Shown piece by piece: positions 43,237 to 52,159 of a stretch of DNA of 64,000 nucleotides. The stretch's first letter is position 1; every line of letters starts with the position of its first letter. The translations under genes and the position numbers were made by a program. The notes beneath the pieces are model-generated. The model saw nothing but the letters and a program-made list of their open reading frames with translations, had not been told where the DNA came from and ran no database searches. Source of the DNA: DALYJJ01 sp033763935 (lineage in GTDB: Bacteria > Acidobacteriota > Terriglobia > Bryobacterales > Bryobacteraceae); NCBI GenBank assembly GCA_033763935.1, contig JANRJO010000088.1:1-64000 (forward strand), written 5' to 3'.

Positions 43237-46200
43237 CTAGAACAGGAACTTTAGCGCGAACTGAATCTGCCGTGCCGGGAAGGTGCTCGTGATGGTTCCG
43301 AACGCGTTGCTCGAGCGGTTCGAGTTCGGCGTCGTGAAGTTGGTCTTGTTCAGCAGGTTGAACGCTTCGGTGCGAAACTCGATGCGCTTCATCTCCGTGA
43401 TCGGGAAGTCCTTGTGGAGCCCGAGGTCGAGCTGGTAGAACGACGGGCCGCCCACCAGGTTGCGTCCTGCGTTGCCGAACGGCCGCGACGGATCCGTGGG
43501 CAGTGAAACGGTCGCCGGATTCAGCCACTGCTGCGCGGTCCGCTGGCCTTCCGGCATCAGCGGGTCGCCCATAATGTTCGGCCGGTACGTCGGCGCGCCG
43601 CTCACCTGGAATTGCGAGGCCGGGCTGTAGGAGAGGTTGATCGGAAGGCCGCTGGTCATCGTGTTGATTCCGGTGATGCGCCAGCCCCCCAGCGCCGCGT
43701 TGGTGAACGCGTTTACCGACGAACCCCACTTGCGCCCGCGCCCGAACGGCACGTCGTAGACCACAGTCGAGGTGTTGTTGAACGGCTGATTGTAGCCGGA
43801 GACGCCCCGCTCGTTGCGAAGGTCACGGTAGTTCACACGCGAGTTGTCGCCGTTCTGCGCTTCCAGGTGGCCCGAGGCGTTGTCGATGGCCTTCGACCAC
43901 GTGAACGAGTTCAGCAGGTACAGCCCGCCGCCGAAACGCTTCTCGATCTTCGTCTGCAGCGCGTGGTAATTCAGGTACCCCCCGGGAAATGCTGCCTGAA
44001 TGTAGCCGAAGTTCTGTATGGGCCGCCGCGACTGCAGCGGCAGGTTCTCAGTCGCGCCGTTCGGCCGCGCCTGGTTGAAGTCGCCGAGGATCATCAGGTT
44101 CGTCCCCCGCGTGCCGACGTAGGCGACGTCGAACACCAGGTCCTTCGCCAACTGCCGCTGAATCGTGAAGTGCCACGCCTGCGTATAGCCGGTTGGGATG
44201 TCGCCCGGAATATAGTTGGTGCGCACCGCCAGTGCGTTGATGTTGGCCAGCGAAAGGAAGCCGTCCGGGTAGCCCTGCTGCGTGGGCCGGAAGCAGGAGA
44301 ACGGCGATTGCGCGGTGGACGTGCACAGCGGCAGGCCCCGGTTCGCCTGCGGCGCGATCTGGTCGACGATCGGGTTCAGAATATGCGGCAGGTTGTAGGC
44401 AAGAATGTTCTCGCCGCCCATCCGGTTGAAGTGCAGGTAGCTGATGCCGTAGCCGGAACGAATGACCGTGCGGTCGTTCAGTGACCAGGCCAGCCCCACG
44501 CGAGGCGCCCAGTTGTTGCGGTCCGGGTTCACCAACGCCCGGTCATAGAGCGAACCGTCGCTCGCCTGTAGCAGCCGGTTGTTCACCGCGTCGAAGTTCG
44601 AGATGCGGTTCTGCGCTTCGTACTGCGGCGTCGCAAACTCGTAGCGCACGCCCAGGTTCAGCGTCAGCTTCGGCGTCACCTTCCAGTCGTCCTGGAAGTA
44701 GAAGAAGTGCATGCGCTGCCGGTAGTCGACGATCACCGCGTTGTTCAACTGGTACTGGCTGCGCGCGCCGAAGAAGAAGTCGGCCAGGAACTGGTCGTTG
44801 TTGTTGGGCGTTCCTGACACCTGGCTGAAGCGGCCGCTGTAGGAGTCGGAGCCGTACTTCGGGTTGAAGTCGTCAATCTCCGTGTTGATCGCCTGGTACT
44901 CGTAGCCGGCCTTCACGCTATGCTTTCCCACGATCTTCGAGTAGTTCACCTTCGGGTTCACCACGAACGGATTCTGGAACTGGGGGTTGCTGCCCTGCAC
45001 GCCGAACGCCGTGAATCCGTTCACCGCCTGGCGGTAGAGGCCGCCCGTGAAGCGTGGATCCGTGGGCACGTTCGGGAACCCGAAACGCTGAGCCACGCCT
45101 TCCGTCCCCACGAACAGCGGCGTCTTCCCGCCCTCCGTCAACGAAACACCCATCCGGAACTCAAGCAGGCTGGTCGGCGAGATCGTGTACGTACTGCCGT
45201 AAGCGATCTGCTGGTTCAGCACACGGACGTCGCCGTTGGAATCGCCGCCCGACAGACCCGGAATGGCTGCCGGCTCGAACTGGTTCAACAGACGGTGGCT
45301 GTAGCGGACGAACGCCGTGAGCTTCGACCCGAAGTAGTGGTCGTAGCGCGCGTCCCCCTTGTCGCTCACCTGCGTGAACCCCGGCTGCGATTCGAAGTTG
45401 TTCGCCAGGCCCGGCCGGTTCGGCGCCGGCAGGTTGTTGAGCACTTCGCGGGCGAAGGGCGTAATCTGCGCCGCGGGAACGGTCCCGTTGAAAACCTCTC
45501 CCGTATAGGGGTTGCGAACCGGTACGCTCAGGATGCCGCGCCGCTGGTCGAGGGTCGGGATCGAGGCGAACGTGATGGTGCGGCTCGTGCGGCGGAAGCC
45601 CTCGTAGTTCGCGAAGAAGAAGGCCTTGTCGCGGATCACCGGGCCGCCCAGCGCCCCGCCGAACTGGTTCTGCACAAGCGAGGGCTTCTGATTGTTCACC
45701 GGCTTGAAGAAACCGGTCGCGTTCAACGTCGTGTTGCGCAGGAAGTTCCACGCCGCCCCATGAAATTCGTTGGTTCCGCTGCGAATCGTCGCGTTGATCA
45801 CCGCGCCGCCCGCGCGCCCGAACTCCGCCGAGTAGTTGTTCGTTTCTACGCGAAACTCCTGTACCGCATCGGGCGAGATCTGCACCACCTGGTTCGAAAA
45901 GCCCTGGTTCGACGTGCCGTAGGAATTATTGTCCACGCCGTCGATGACGAAGTTGTTCTGCGAGCTCCGCATGCCGTTCACGTTGAACGACGCGTCGCGC
46001 GAAGCGGCAATGCCCGAGCGCCGCACGCCCGGCACCAGCAGCGCCAGGTCCGCGTAGGACCGTCCATTCAACGGCAGGTTGACAATCTGCTGCGATCCCA
46101 CCACCGTGCCGCGCGAACTGGTGTCCGTCTCCAGCGCCGCCGCCGCCTCCCGCACCGTGATGACCTCCGTCGTCGCCCCCACCTCCAGCCTCAGATCGAC

Positions 46201-46509
46201 GCGCTGCCGCGCGTTCACCGTCACCTGGAACTCCTCCGCCGTGGCCGTCTTGAATCCCTGTGCTTCGGCCGTGACCTTATAGCGGCCGATCTTTACGTTG
46301 AAAAACTGGTAGTTGCCCGAGTCATCCGTGAGCGCACTCTGCGAGATGCCCGTCTGCACGTTCAGCAAAGTCACCTTGCTCGTCTGAATCGGCAATGCCG
46401 ACGCGTCGCGCACCGTGCCCAACACCGTTGCACTGTCGAATTGAGCGTGCAGCAGCCCGCACGAACCCACTACACACAACACCCGTAAAATGTTTTTTAG
46501 TGAATACAT
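43237..46509 (-). CDS. Oar-like TonB-dependent receptor with carboxypeptidase-regulatory domain
   Basis: A 1090-residue outer-membrane protein. After a signal peptide, residues about 25-105 are a CarboxypepD_reg beta-sandwich (ATVLGTVRDASALPIQTSKV). A plug domain follows (VVGSQQIVNLPLNGRSYADL, NFVIDGVDNNSYG). The barrel runs to a terminal aromatic (QIQFALKFLF). Such receptors are abundant in Solibacter-like bacteria. Co-transcription with the phosphoesterases and phnWX suggests that it imports a phosphonate-containing glycan or lipid fragment. Start ATG has AGGA/GGAGG close upstream. Confidence 0.92.
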   Translation of the reverse strand: MYSLKNILRVLCVVGSCGLLHAQFDSATVLGTVRDASALPIQTSKVTLLNVQTGISQSALTDDSGNYQFFNVKIGRYKVTAEAQGFKTATAEEFQVTVNARQRVDLRLEVGATTEVITVREAAAALETDTSSRGTVVGSQQIVNLPLNGRSYADLALLVPGVRRSGIAASRDASFNVNGMRSSQNNFVIDGVDNNSYGTSNQGFSNQVVQISPDAVQEFRVETNNYSAEFGRAGGAVINATIRSGTNEFHGAAWNFLRNTTLNATGFFKPVNNQKPSLVQNQFGGALGGPVIRDKAFFFANYEGFRRTSRTITFASIPTLDQRRGILSVPVRNPYTGEVFNGTVPAAQITPFAREVLNNLPAPNRPGLANNFESQPGFTQVSDKGDARYDHYFGSKLTAFVRYSHRLLNQFEPAAIPGLSGGDSNGDVRVLNQQIAYGSTYTISPTSLLEFRMGVSLTEGGKTPLFVGTEGVAQRFGFPNVPTDPRFTGGLYRQAVNGFTAFGVQGSNPQFQNPFVVNPKVNYSKIVGKHSVKAGYEYQAINTEIDDFNPKYGSDSYSGRFSQVSGTPNNNDQFLADFFFGARSQYQLNNAVIVDYRQRMHFFYFQDDWKVTPKLTLNLGVRYEFATPQYEAQNRISNFDAVNNRLLQASDGSLYDRALVNPDRNNWAPRVGLAWSLNDRTVIRSGYGISYLHFNRMGGENILAYNLPHILNPIVDQIAPQANRGLPLCTSTAQSPFSCFRPTQQGYPDGFLSLANINALAVRTNYIPGDIPTGYTQAWHFTIQRQLAKDLVFDVAYVGTRGTNLMILGDFNQARPNGATENLPLQSRRPIQNFGYIQAAFPGGYLNYHALQTKIEKRFGGGLYLLNSFTWSKAIDNASGHLEAQNGDNSRVNYRDLRNERGVSGYNQPFNNTSTVVYDVPFGRGRKWGSSVNAFTNAALGGWRITGINTMTSGLPINLSYSPASQFQVSGAPTYRPNIMGDPLMPEGQRTAQQWLNPATVSLPTDPSRPFGNAGRNLVGGPSFYQLDLGLHKDFPITEMKRIEFRTEAFNLLNKTNFTTPNSNRSSNAFGTITSTFPARQIQFALKFLF

Positions 46510-46587
46510 AATCCTCCACGCAAAGCGAGACCGAAGGGATCTGGCGCGAGGATAGCAGGCGCAGTTTTCCGTCCGATTGCTGAGAGG

Positions 46588-47145
46588 TTACAATCCGATG
46601 GCGGTCCGCAAAGCCGGGATCACATCCACCACCGGCGCTCCCTTAAAGGAAGGTGCCGGGAATGCTCCACTCCATCGAACACCCGGCGGGAACACACCCA
46701 CGAAATCCCACACGATCTCGCCCGTCACCAGGCTCTCCTTGCCTACCACCGGCGCCGGGTCCTTAAGCATCGTCTGTCGCGCGCTCTCGGAGAGCCGCAG
46801 TTTCCCGTCCCAAAAATGCTCCGCGCGCCCGTCCCTCACCCGTGCCTGCGCCTTCGCGTCCGGCGGCCCGGTGTCGCTGTCGAGCACCGGCTCCCAGACC
46901 ACAAACACACGAACATCGCGCTGCGGCACGCTGTTCAACAGTTCTTCGATTGCAGAGGCCCCCTGCAGGCATTTCCCTCAAGTGGGCGAGAGCATCACGA
47001 TCAGACGCGTCCTCGACGATTCCGCGTTGAAACGCTCCTCGAGCGGCGCCAGCGAATCCAGTGAAACAAGCCCGCGCTGCGGGCGCGCACACGACGCCGC
47101 CAACAGCAGCAGCAGAGTTACCAGACGCCGATGAGTTTCCACCAT
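46588..47145 (-). CDS. Predicted selenocysteine-containing thioredoxin-fold lipoprotein (in-frame TGA)
   Basis: The frame from the ATG at 47145 to TAA at 46588-46590 (185 codons) is interrupted once by TGA at 46978-46980. Coding character continues on both sides. The leader MVETHRRLVTLLLLLAASC ends in a lipobox (Cys19). The TGA is residue 56 in a thioredoxin-like active site: LIVMLSPT-U-GKC, a U-x-x-C motif with Cys59. Downstream sequence VRVFVVWEPVLDSD, RAEHFWDGKLRLSE and WDFVGVFPPGVRW resembles a group of acidobacterial thioredoxin-like proteins that use Cys at this position. A hairpin lies at 46951-46967. Alternative: a simple nonsense mutation of TGC or TGT. Overlaps the SLC13 gene by 28 bp. 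Confidence 0.75.
46951..46967 (-). promoter_or_regulatory. Candidate bacterial SECIS hairpin for the in-frame TGA
   Basis: On the minus strand TGCAGG (46967-46962) pairs with TCTGCA (46956-46951), five Watson-Crick pairs plus one G-U, around loop GGGCC. The loop starts 16 nt after the TGA and its first bases are G. That matches the published general features of bacterial SECIS elements (short stem-loop immediately after UGA, G near the apex, 16 to 37 nt spacing). It is part of the coding sequence. Confidence 0.55.
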
Positions 47146-48527
47146 GCGAAGCCCAGAGTCCCCCAGATGATCAAGTTCATGGTAGCGACGATGAAGCCGA
47201 TCTTCCACCACAACCGGAACGACACGTACTCCTGCGCGTAGAACATAGGCGAAGGCGTAGTGCCATAGTTCGTCAAACCCGCCGCAAGATTCGCGAAACA
47301 CGCGAACGTGAACACCATCAACCCGAGCGGCGCACCCTTCGCCATCAGGACGGCGAGGAACGGCGGATACATCGCCAGCAGGTGCGCCGTGATGCTCGCG
47401 AAGCCATAGTGCGCGTAGAAATAGACCAGCAGGGCGACGACAAACAGCGCCACCCAGCCCGCCGCTTCAAACCAGGAACCCACCCCCTTGGCGAACTCCG
47501 TGGTAACCCCCGCATCATTCAGCGCCCGCCCCAGCCGCAGCATGCCGCCGTACCAGATGAAGATGTCCCACGCCGAACGTTCCGACTTGACGTCCTCCCA
47601 CGAAAGCACGCCCGTCACCAGCAGCGCGATGGCGCCCAGCATCGCCGTCAGCGTGATGTCGATGCCGTGCCATCCGGAGGTCACCCACAGCCCGCACACC
47701 CCCGCGAAGATCACCGTGACGATCTTCTCGCCGCCGCTCATCGCGCCCATCTTCTCCAGTTCCGTCGACGCGAACGCCGCCGCTTCCGGCGTGCGCCGGA
47801 TGGAGGGCGGGTTGAGCCGCATCGTTACCAGCGGAACCAGCGCCATCGACACCAGCCCGGGCACTAGCCCCGCCACCAGCCAGCCCGACCACGTCACCGT
47901 GTACCCGAACTGCCCCGCCATCTGCGCCGCCAGCGGGTTGCTGGCCTGCCCCGTGTAAAACATCGCCGACGTGACGCAGATACTCTGGTACACCGCCGTG
48001 ATCAGGAAGGAGCCCAGCAGCGCCGCCGTGGCCCCCGGCTTCGATCCATACAACTCCGCCACCGAGCGCACGATCGGCAGAATGACGCCCCCCGATCGCG
48101 CCCCGTTCGAGGGGATGATCGACGCCAGCACCATGTCCGAGGCCGAGAGCGCGTAGCAGACGCCGAGTGAGGTCTTCCCAAACGCCCGAACGAACAACAA
48201 CGCAATGCGTCGCGCCAGGCCAGTGTTGATCAGCGCTCGGGAGATGAAAAACGCCGCCATCACCAGCCACACCGTCGGGTCCGCGTATCCGGACAGCGCC
48301 TGTTGCAGCGTCAGCCCGCCCAGCACCGATGCGGCAACCACCGCCGCCAGCACAATCGCGCCGCCGGGCAGCGGCTGCGCGATCAGACCCGCCACCGCCG
48401 CAATAAACAGGCCGAACAGCCGCCAGCCCTCTGGCTGAACCGCCGCCGGCCGCGGCAGACCATACACCACGGCGAGGTAAACCGCCACGATCAGCAAAAG
48501 TCCGGGCAGAGTGCGTCGCAGCGGCAC
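47118..48527 (-). CDS. SLC13/DASS-family divalent anion:sodium symporter
   Basis: A 469-residue protein with about 12 hydrophobic segments. ASVLGGLTLQQALSGYADPT, MAAFFISRALINTGLARRIA, SIIPSNGARSGGVILPIVRS and NLAAGLTNYGTTPSPMFY are the paired substrate and sodium motifs (SNT/SNG and TNYGT) of CitT/DASS transporters, which carry C4 dicarboxylates, citrate or related anions. It is the first of the minus-strand genes that run towards phnWX. The selenoprotein gene overlaps its end, so they may be co-transcribed. Confidence 0.88.
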   Translation of the reverse strand: MPLRRTLPGLLLIVAVYLAVVYGLPRPAAVQPEGWRLFGLFIAAVAGLIAQPLPGGAIVLAAVVAASVLGGLTLQQALSGYADPTVWLVMAAFFISRALINTGLARRIALLFVRAFGKTSLGVCYALSASDMVLASIIPSNGARSGGVILPIVRSVAELYGSKPGATAALLGSFLITAVYQSICVTSAMFYTGQASNPLAAQMAGQFGYTVTWSGWLVAGLVPGLVSMALVPLVTMRLNPPSIRRTPEAAAFASTELEKMGAMSGGEKIVTVIFAGVCGLWVTSGWHGIDITLTAMLGAIALLVTGVLSWEDVKSERSAWDIFIWYGGMLRLGRALNDAGVTTEFAKGVGSWFEAAGWVALFVVALLVYFYAHYGFASITAHLLAMYPPFLAVLMAKGAPLGLMVFTFACFANLAAGLTNYGTTPSPMFYAQEYVSFRLWWKIGFIVATMNLIIWGTLGFAWWKLIGVW

Positions 48528-48632
48528 GAGAGATTCCAGGGTACCAGTACAGCCGCGTATGGTTGCGTCTAGTCCTAGGGTTTTCCGGTAGTATTTCTGT
48601 CCCCAAAGAGGTGCGATCCTATCCTCGACCCC

Positions 48633-49691
48633 ATGCGAATCGCACTTCTCTGGCTCATCATGGCGCTCTCCTGCTATGCCGGGCCACTGTACCGCCTCAC
48701 CGACCTCGGCTCACTTCCCGGCGGCCAAAGCGGCGCTACGGCCATCAGCCCGGGTGGCGCGGCCGTCGGCTGGTCGCTGAACGGCGCCTATGAGGACACC
48801 TCCGTGCTGTTTGGCGCGTCGCCCACGGCTCTGGGAATCGGCCGCGCGCAGGGGATCAATGACGCCGGCACGGTCGTGGGCACGGAGTATACTCCTACCG
48901 GACCCCAGGCCACCGTCTGGTCAAGCAACGGCTCCGCCACCAGCATCGCCGGCCCCGACAGCTACGCCCTGGCAATCAACGCTGCCGGTCAGGTCGCCGG
49001 CGCCTCCAACGGCCAGGCGTTCCTCTATTCCAACGGCGAGCTCGAGTACGTCAACGTCGGCGGACTCGGTAGTACGGCCTATGGAATCAACAACAGCGGC
49101 TGGGTGGTCGGTACCGTGGAGACCTCCGGAGGCGTCTTCCGTGGCTTCCTGGCCCTCCCCGGTGGCGGCATCGTTTCGAACATCGGCAACTACGCCATGG
49201 CCGTCTCCGATGCCGGACATGTCGCGGGCCACGTCCGCGGCAGCGGCGGCTGGCTTCAAGCTTTCGTCTGGCAGAACGGGCAGTTGGTCCGTCTCGGCAC
49301 TCTCGGCGGCCTCATGAGCTTCGGCTACGGCGTCAACGCCGCCGGCTGGACCGTCGGCTATTCCAACCGCGCCGATGGCTCCATCGCCGCCTTCCTCTAC
49401 CGCGATGGCATCCTGTATGACCTCAATGCCCTGGTTCCCGAACTGAACGGCTGGCTCCTCCAGACCGCCTATGCCATTAATAACAATGGGCAAATCGTCG
49501 GCTCCGGCTTGGTCGACGGCCAGCCCCGCGCCTTCCGCTTGGACCTTCTGCCGCAAATTGCACCCCTGGCGCTGCTCTCGGGCGAAACCGCTCCGCCCGA
49601 CCCCGTCACCAACAACCCGGAACCCGCTTCGCTGCTCCTCATCGGTGGCGGCCTCGCCGCCGTCGGCCTCCGAAAGTACCTTCGAAGGTAG
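48633..49691 (+). CDS. HAF-repeat extracellular protein with PEP-CTERM sorting signal
   Basis: A 352-residue secreted protein (leader MRIALLWLIMALSCYAGP). HAF-type repeats start with LTDLGSLPGGQSGATAISPG and recur as GINDAGTVVGTEY, AINAAGQVAGASN, GINNSGWVVGTVE, GVNAAGWTVGYSN and AINNNGQIVGSGL. The C-terminus is a PEP-CTERM: NPEPASLLLIGGGLAAVGLR then KYLRR. The exosortase system recognises this signal and it is typical of exopolysaccharide producers. No exosortase is encoded in the window. The upstream spacer has CTAGTCCTAG at about 48568-48577, a short near-palindrome of unknown use. Confidence 0.92.
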   Translation: MRIALLWLIMALSCYAGPLYRLTDLGSLPGGQSGATAISPGGAAVGWSLNGAYEDTSVLFGASPTALGIGRAQGINDAGTVVGTEYTPTGPQATVWSSNGSATSIAGPDSYALAINAAGQVAGASNGQAFLYSNGELEYVNVGGLGSTAYGINNSGWVVGTVETSGGVFRGFLALPGGGIVSNIGNYAMAVSDAGHVAGHVRGSGGWLQAFVWQNGQLVRLGTLGGLMSFGYGVNAAGWTVGYSNRADGSIAAFLYRDGILYDLNALVPELNGWLLQTAYAINNNGQIVGSGLVDGQPRAFRLDLLPQIAPLALLSGETAPPDPVTNNPEPASLLLIGGGLAAVGLRKYLRR

Positions 49692-49732
49692 TTGTTAACC
49701 ACAGTTAATCCTGATATCCTAGCCGTAGTTAT

Positions 49733-52120
49733 ATGCGCTGGGCTCTGGGATTCCTGCTGTTCTCTTCCGCCCTCTCGGCACAAACCACCGCCACCCTCAC
49801 GGGCAGCGTCACCGACCCCACCGGTCAGGCCATCCAAGACGCCCGCGTCACCCTCGAAAACGCCATCACCGGCTATCGTCACGAGACCCTCACCGACCCC
49901 GCCGGCGCCTTCGCCATCGCCAATATCCCCCCGCAAAACTACCTCCTCACCATTGACCGCGCCGGCTTTGCCGCTGACCGCCAGACCGTCGTCCTCCGGT
50001 CCAATGTCCCCGTCCGCCTCGCCGTCCAGCTCCAACTTGCCGGGCAGACGTCGCGCGTCGACGTTTCGGCGTACGAATCACGAGTCCTCATCGAACCCGA
50101 GGCCACCGGCACCCGCACCGAGTTGAACGCCGCGTCCATTGAGCGCCTGCCCATCGCCGTGGCCACCCGCGGCTTGGAAGCGGTGCTCGCCACCTTCCCC
50201 GGCTTCGCCGTCAACGCCAACGGCGCCGTCCACCCCCGCGGCGCACACAACCAAATGACCTTCGTGGTCGACGGCATGCCCATCACCGACCAGTTGACCG
50301 GCAGCTTCGCCAACGCCGTTGACCCCGCCATCGTCGAGAGCATCGAGTTGCACACCGGCAACATCCCGCCCGAGTTCGGAAGCAAGGTCTCCGGAGTCGC
50401 CGTGGTCACCACCAGGTCCGGTCTCGCCGCCGGCCGCGGTTTCTCCGGCAGCACCCAGGTCGCGGCGGCGCAGTTCGGCACGCTCTCGCAGGTGACCCAG
50501 GTCGGCGGCGGCGTCGGCAAGCTCGGCTACTTCGCTTCCTTCAATACCCTCAAGACCAACCGCTTCCTCGACCAGGTCTCACTCGACAATCTCCACAACG
50601 GCGGCAACTCCGAACGCGCGTTCGCGCGCCTGGACTACTCGGCCTCGCCGCGCGACGTCCTCCGGCTGAACCTGATGTCCGGGCGCTCGTCGTTTCAGTT
50701 GGCGAACCTGCGATCCCAGCACGCCGCCGGGCAGCAGCAGCGCCAGCGGCTGGTCGACGCCTCCGCATCGCTCGGCTGGGTGCGCACCATTGATGCGCGT
50801 ACCACAGTGGACGCGACCGCTTCCTGGCGAGGCGCAACCGCGCAGTTGTACCCCAGCCCTGGCGACACTCCGGTCACCGCCGCCCAGGCGCGCCGCCTCA
50901 CCACCGTTACCCTCGGCGCCAGGTTCAACCGGGTGGAAGGACCTCATGTCATCCGCGCGGGTGCCGATCTCCAGCGCTTCCCTGTGCGGGAACACTTCAC
51001 GTTCGGCGTCACCGATCCAGCCTTCAATGCGCCCGGAGACGAACAGTACAATCCTTCCCTCGCCGCCTTCGACCTCTCGCGCGGCGGACGCCTCTTCCAG
51101 TTCTCCAAGCGCGCAACGGGCGGCATGTACACCGGTTTCGCCCAGGACAACGTACGGTGGGGCCGCTTCCAGTTCGCCCTCGGAGTGCGCTATGACGCCT
51201 ACCGCTTCCTCGTGAACGGCAATCAACTGCAGCCGCGTCTCGGCCTTTCGTTCCATCTCCGCGAGACGGGAACCGTCTTCCGTGCCTCCTACAACCGCAC
51301 CTACCAGACGCCGCCGAATGAGAACCTTCTGCTTTCGAGTTCGCCCGAATCGACGCAGCTCGCGCCGCCCGTGGTCCGCGACACGCTCGGCGGCGGTTTG
51401 ATCCTCATCCAGCCGGAACGCCAGAACGTCTACGAAGTGGGCCTGCAGCAGGCGCTCGGCGGGTTCGCCAGCGTCAACGCCTCGTACTATCACAAGAACT
51501 CCCGCGACCTGCAGGACAACGACAACTTCCTCAACACCGGCATCATCTTTCCCACCACTCTGAGCCAGTCGCGCGTGAACGGCGCCGAACTGCGGCTCGT
51601 GGTCCCCAAGGCCGGCCGGCTCTCCGGGTCTCTCGCCATGACCCACTATCGCGCCATCGTTACGCCGCCCTTCACCGGCGGTCTCTTCCTCGGCAGCACG
51701 GCTCTCGACGCCCTTAGCGCCGGCCCGTTCATCATTGATCACGATCAGACCCTGTCGCTCAACGGCGTACTGCATTACACGATCAGCCGCGGCTGGTGGG
51801 CGAGCACCTCAATCCGCTACGACAGCGGCCTGGTGTCCAACCCGTCGAACCCCGACGAGGTGCGACGCGACCCCGACTACGCCGACCTGCTTCCCTACGT
51901 CAATCTCAACTCCGACCCCACCCGCGTCCGTCCCCGCACCATCACCGATCTCGCCGTCGGATACGTCCGCACCTCCGAAGGCCGCCGCCGCTGGGAGGCG
52001 TCGGTGCAGGTGACCAACCTCGCCAACGCAACCGCCCTCTACAACTTCCAGTCCATCTTCGTCGGCACACGACTGGTTCAACCGCGTACCGCCGGGTTCC
52101 GTTTTCGCCTCTTCTTTTAA
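49733..52120 (+). CDS. TonB-dependent receptor with carboxypeptidase-regulatory domain
   Basis: A 795-residue outer-membrane receptor. The signal peptide (MRWALGFLLFSSALSA) leads to a CarboxypepD_reg domain (TATLTGSVTDPTGQAIQDAR). The plug has ATFPGFAVNANGAVHPRGAH, MTFVVDGMPITDQLT and IELHTGNIPPEFGSKVSGVA. The barrel ends in RTAGFRFRLFF. It is shorter than the Oar-like receptor at 43237-46509 and belongs to a different subgroup. Substrate unknown; the hybrid sensor kinase 40 bp downstream may sense the same class of compound. Confidence 0.92.
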   Translation: MRWALGFLLFSSALSAQTTATLTGSVTDPTGQAIQDARVTLENAITGYRHETLTDPAGAFAIANIPPQNYLLTIDRAGFAADRQTVVLRSNVPVRLAVQLQLAGQTSRVDVSAYESRVLIEPEATGTRTELNAASIERLPIAVATRGLEAVLATFPGFAVNANGAVHPRGAHNQMTFVVDGMPITDQLTGSFANAVDPAIVESIELHTGNIPPEFGSKVSGVAVVTTRSGLAAGRGFSGSTQVAAAQFGTLSQVTQVGGGVGKLGYFASFNTLKTNRFLDQVSLDNLHNGGNSERAFARLDYSASPRDVLRLNLMSGRSSFQLANLRSQHAAGQQQRQRLVDASASLGWVRTIDARTTVDATASWRGATAQLYPSPGDTPVTAAQARRLTTVTLGARFNRVEGPHVIRAGADLQRFPVREHFTFGVTDPAFNAPGDEQYNPSLAAFDLSRGGRLFQFSKRATGGMYTGFAQDNVRWGRFQFALGVRYDAYRFLVNGNQLQPRLGLSFHLRETGTVFRASYNRTYQTPPNENLLLSSSPESTQLAPPVVRDTLGGGLILIQPERQNVYEVGLQQALGGFASVNASYYHKNSRDLQDNDNFLNTGIIFPTTLSQSRVNGAELRLVVPKAGRLSGSLAMTHYRAIVTPPFTGGLFLGSTALDALSAGPFIIDHDQTLSLNGVLHYTISRGWWASTSIRYDSGLVSNPSNPDEVRRDPDYADLLPYVNLNSDPTRVRPRTITDLAVGYVRTSEGRRRWEASVQVTNLANATALYNFQSIFVGTRLVQPRTAGFRFRLFF

Positions 52121-52159
52121 TAGCCTCACAGGGCGGGCGTTGTGACCGAATAGTTCATT

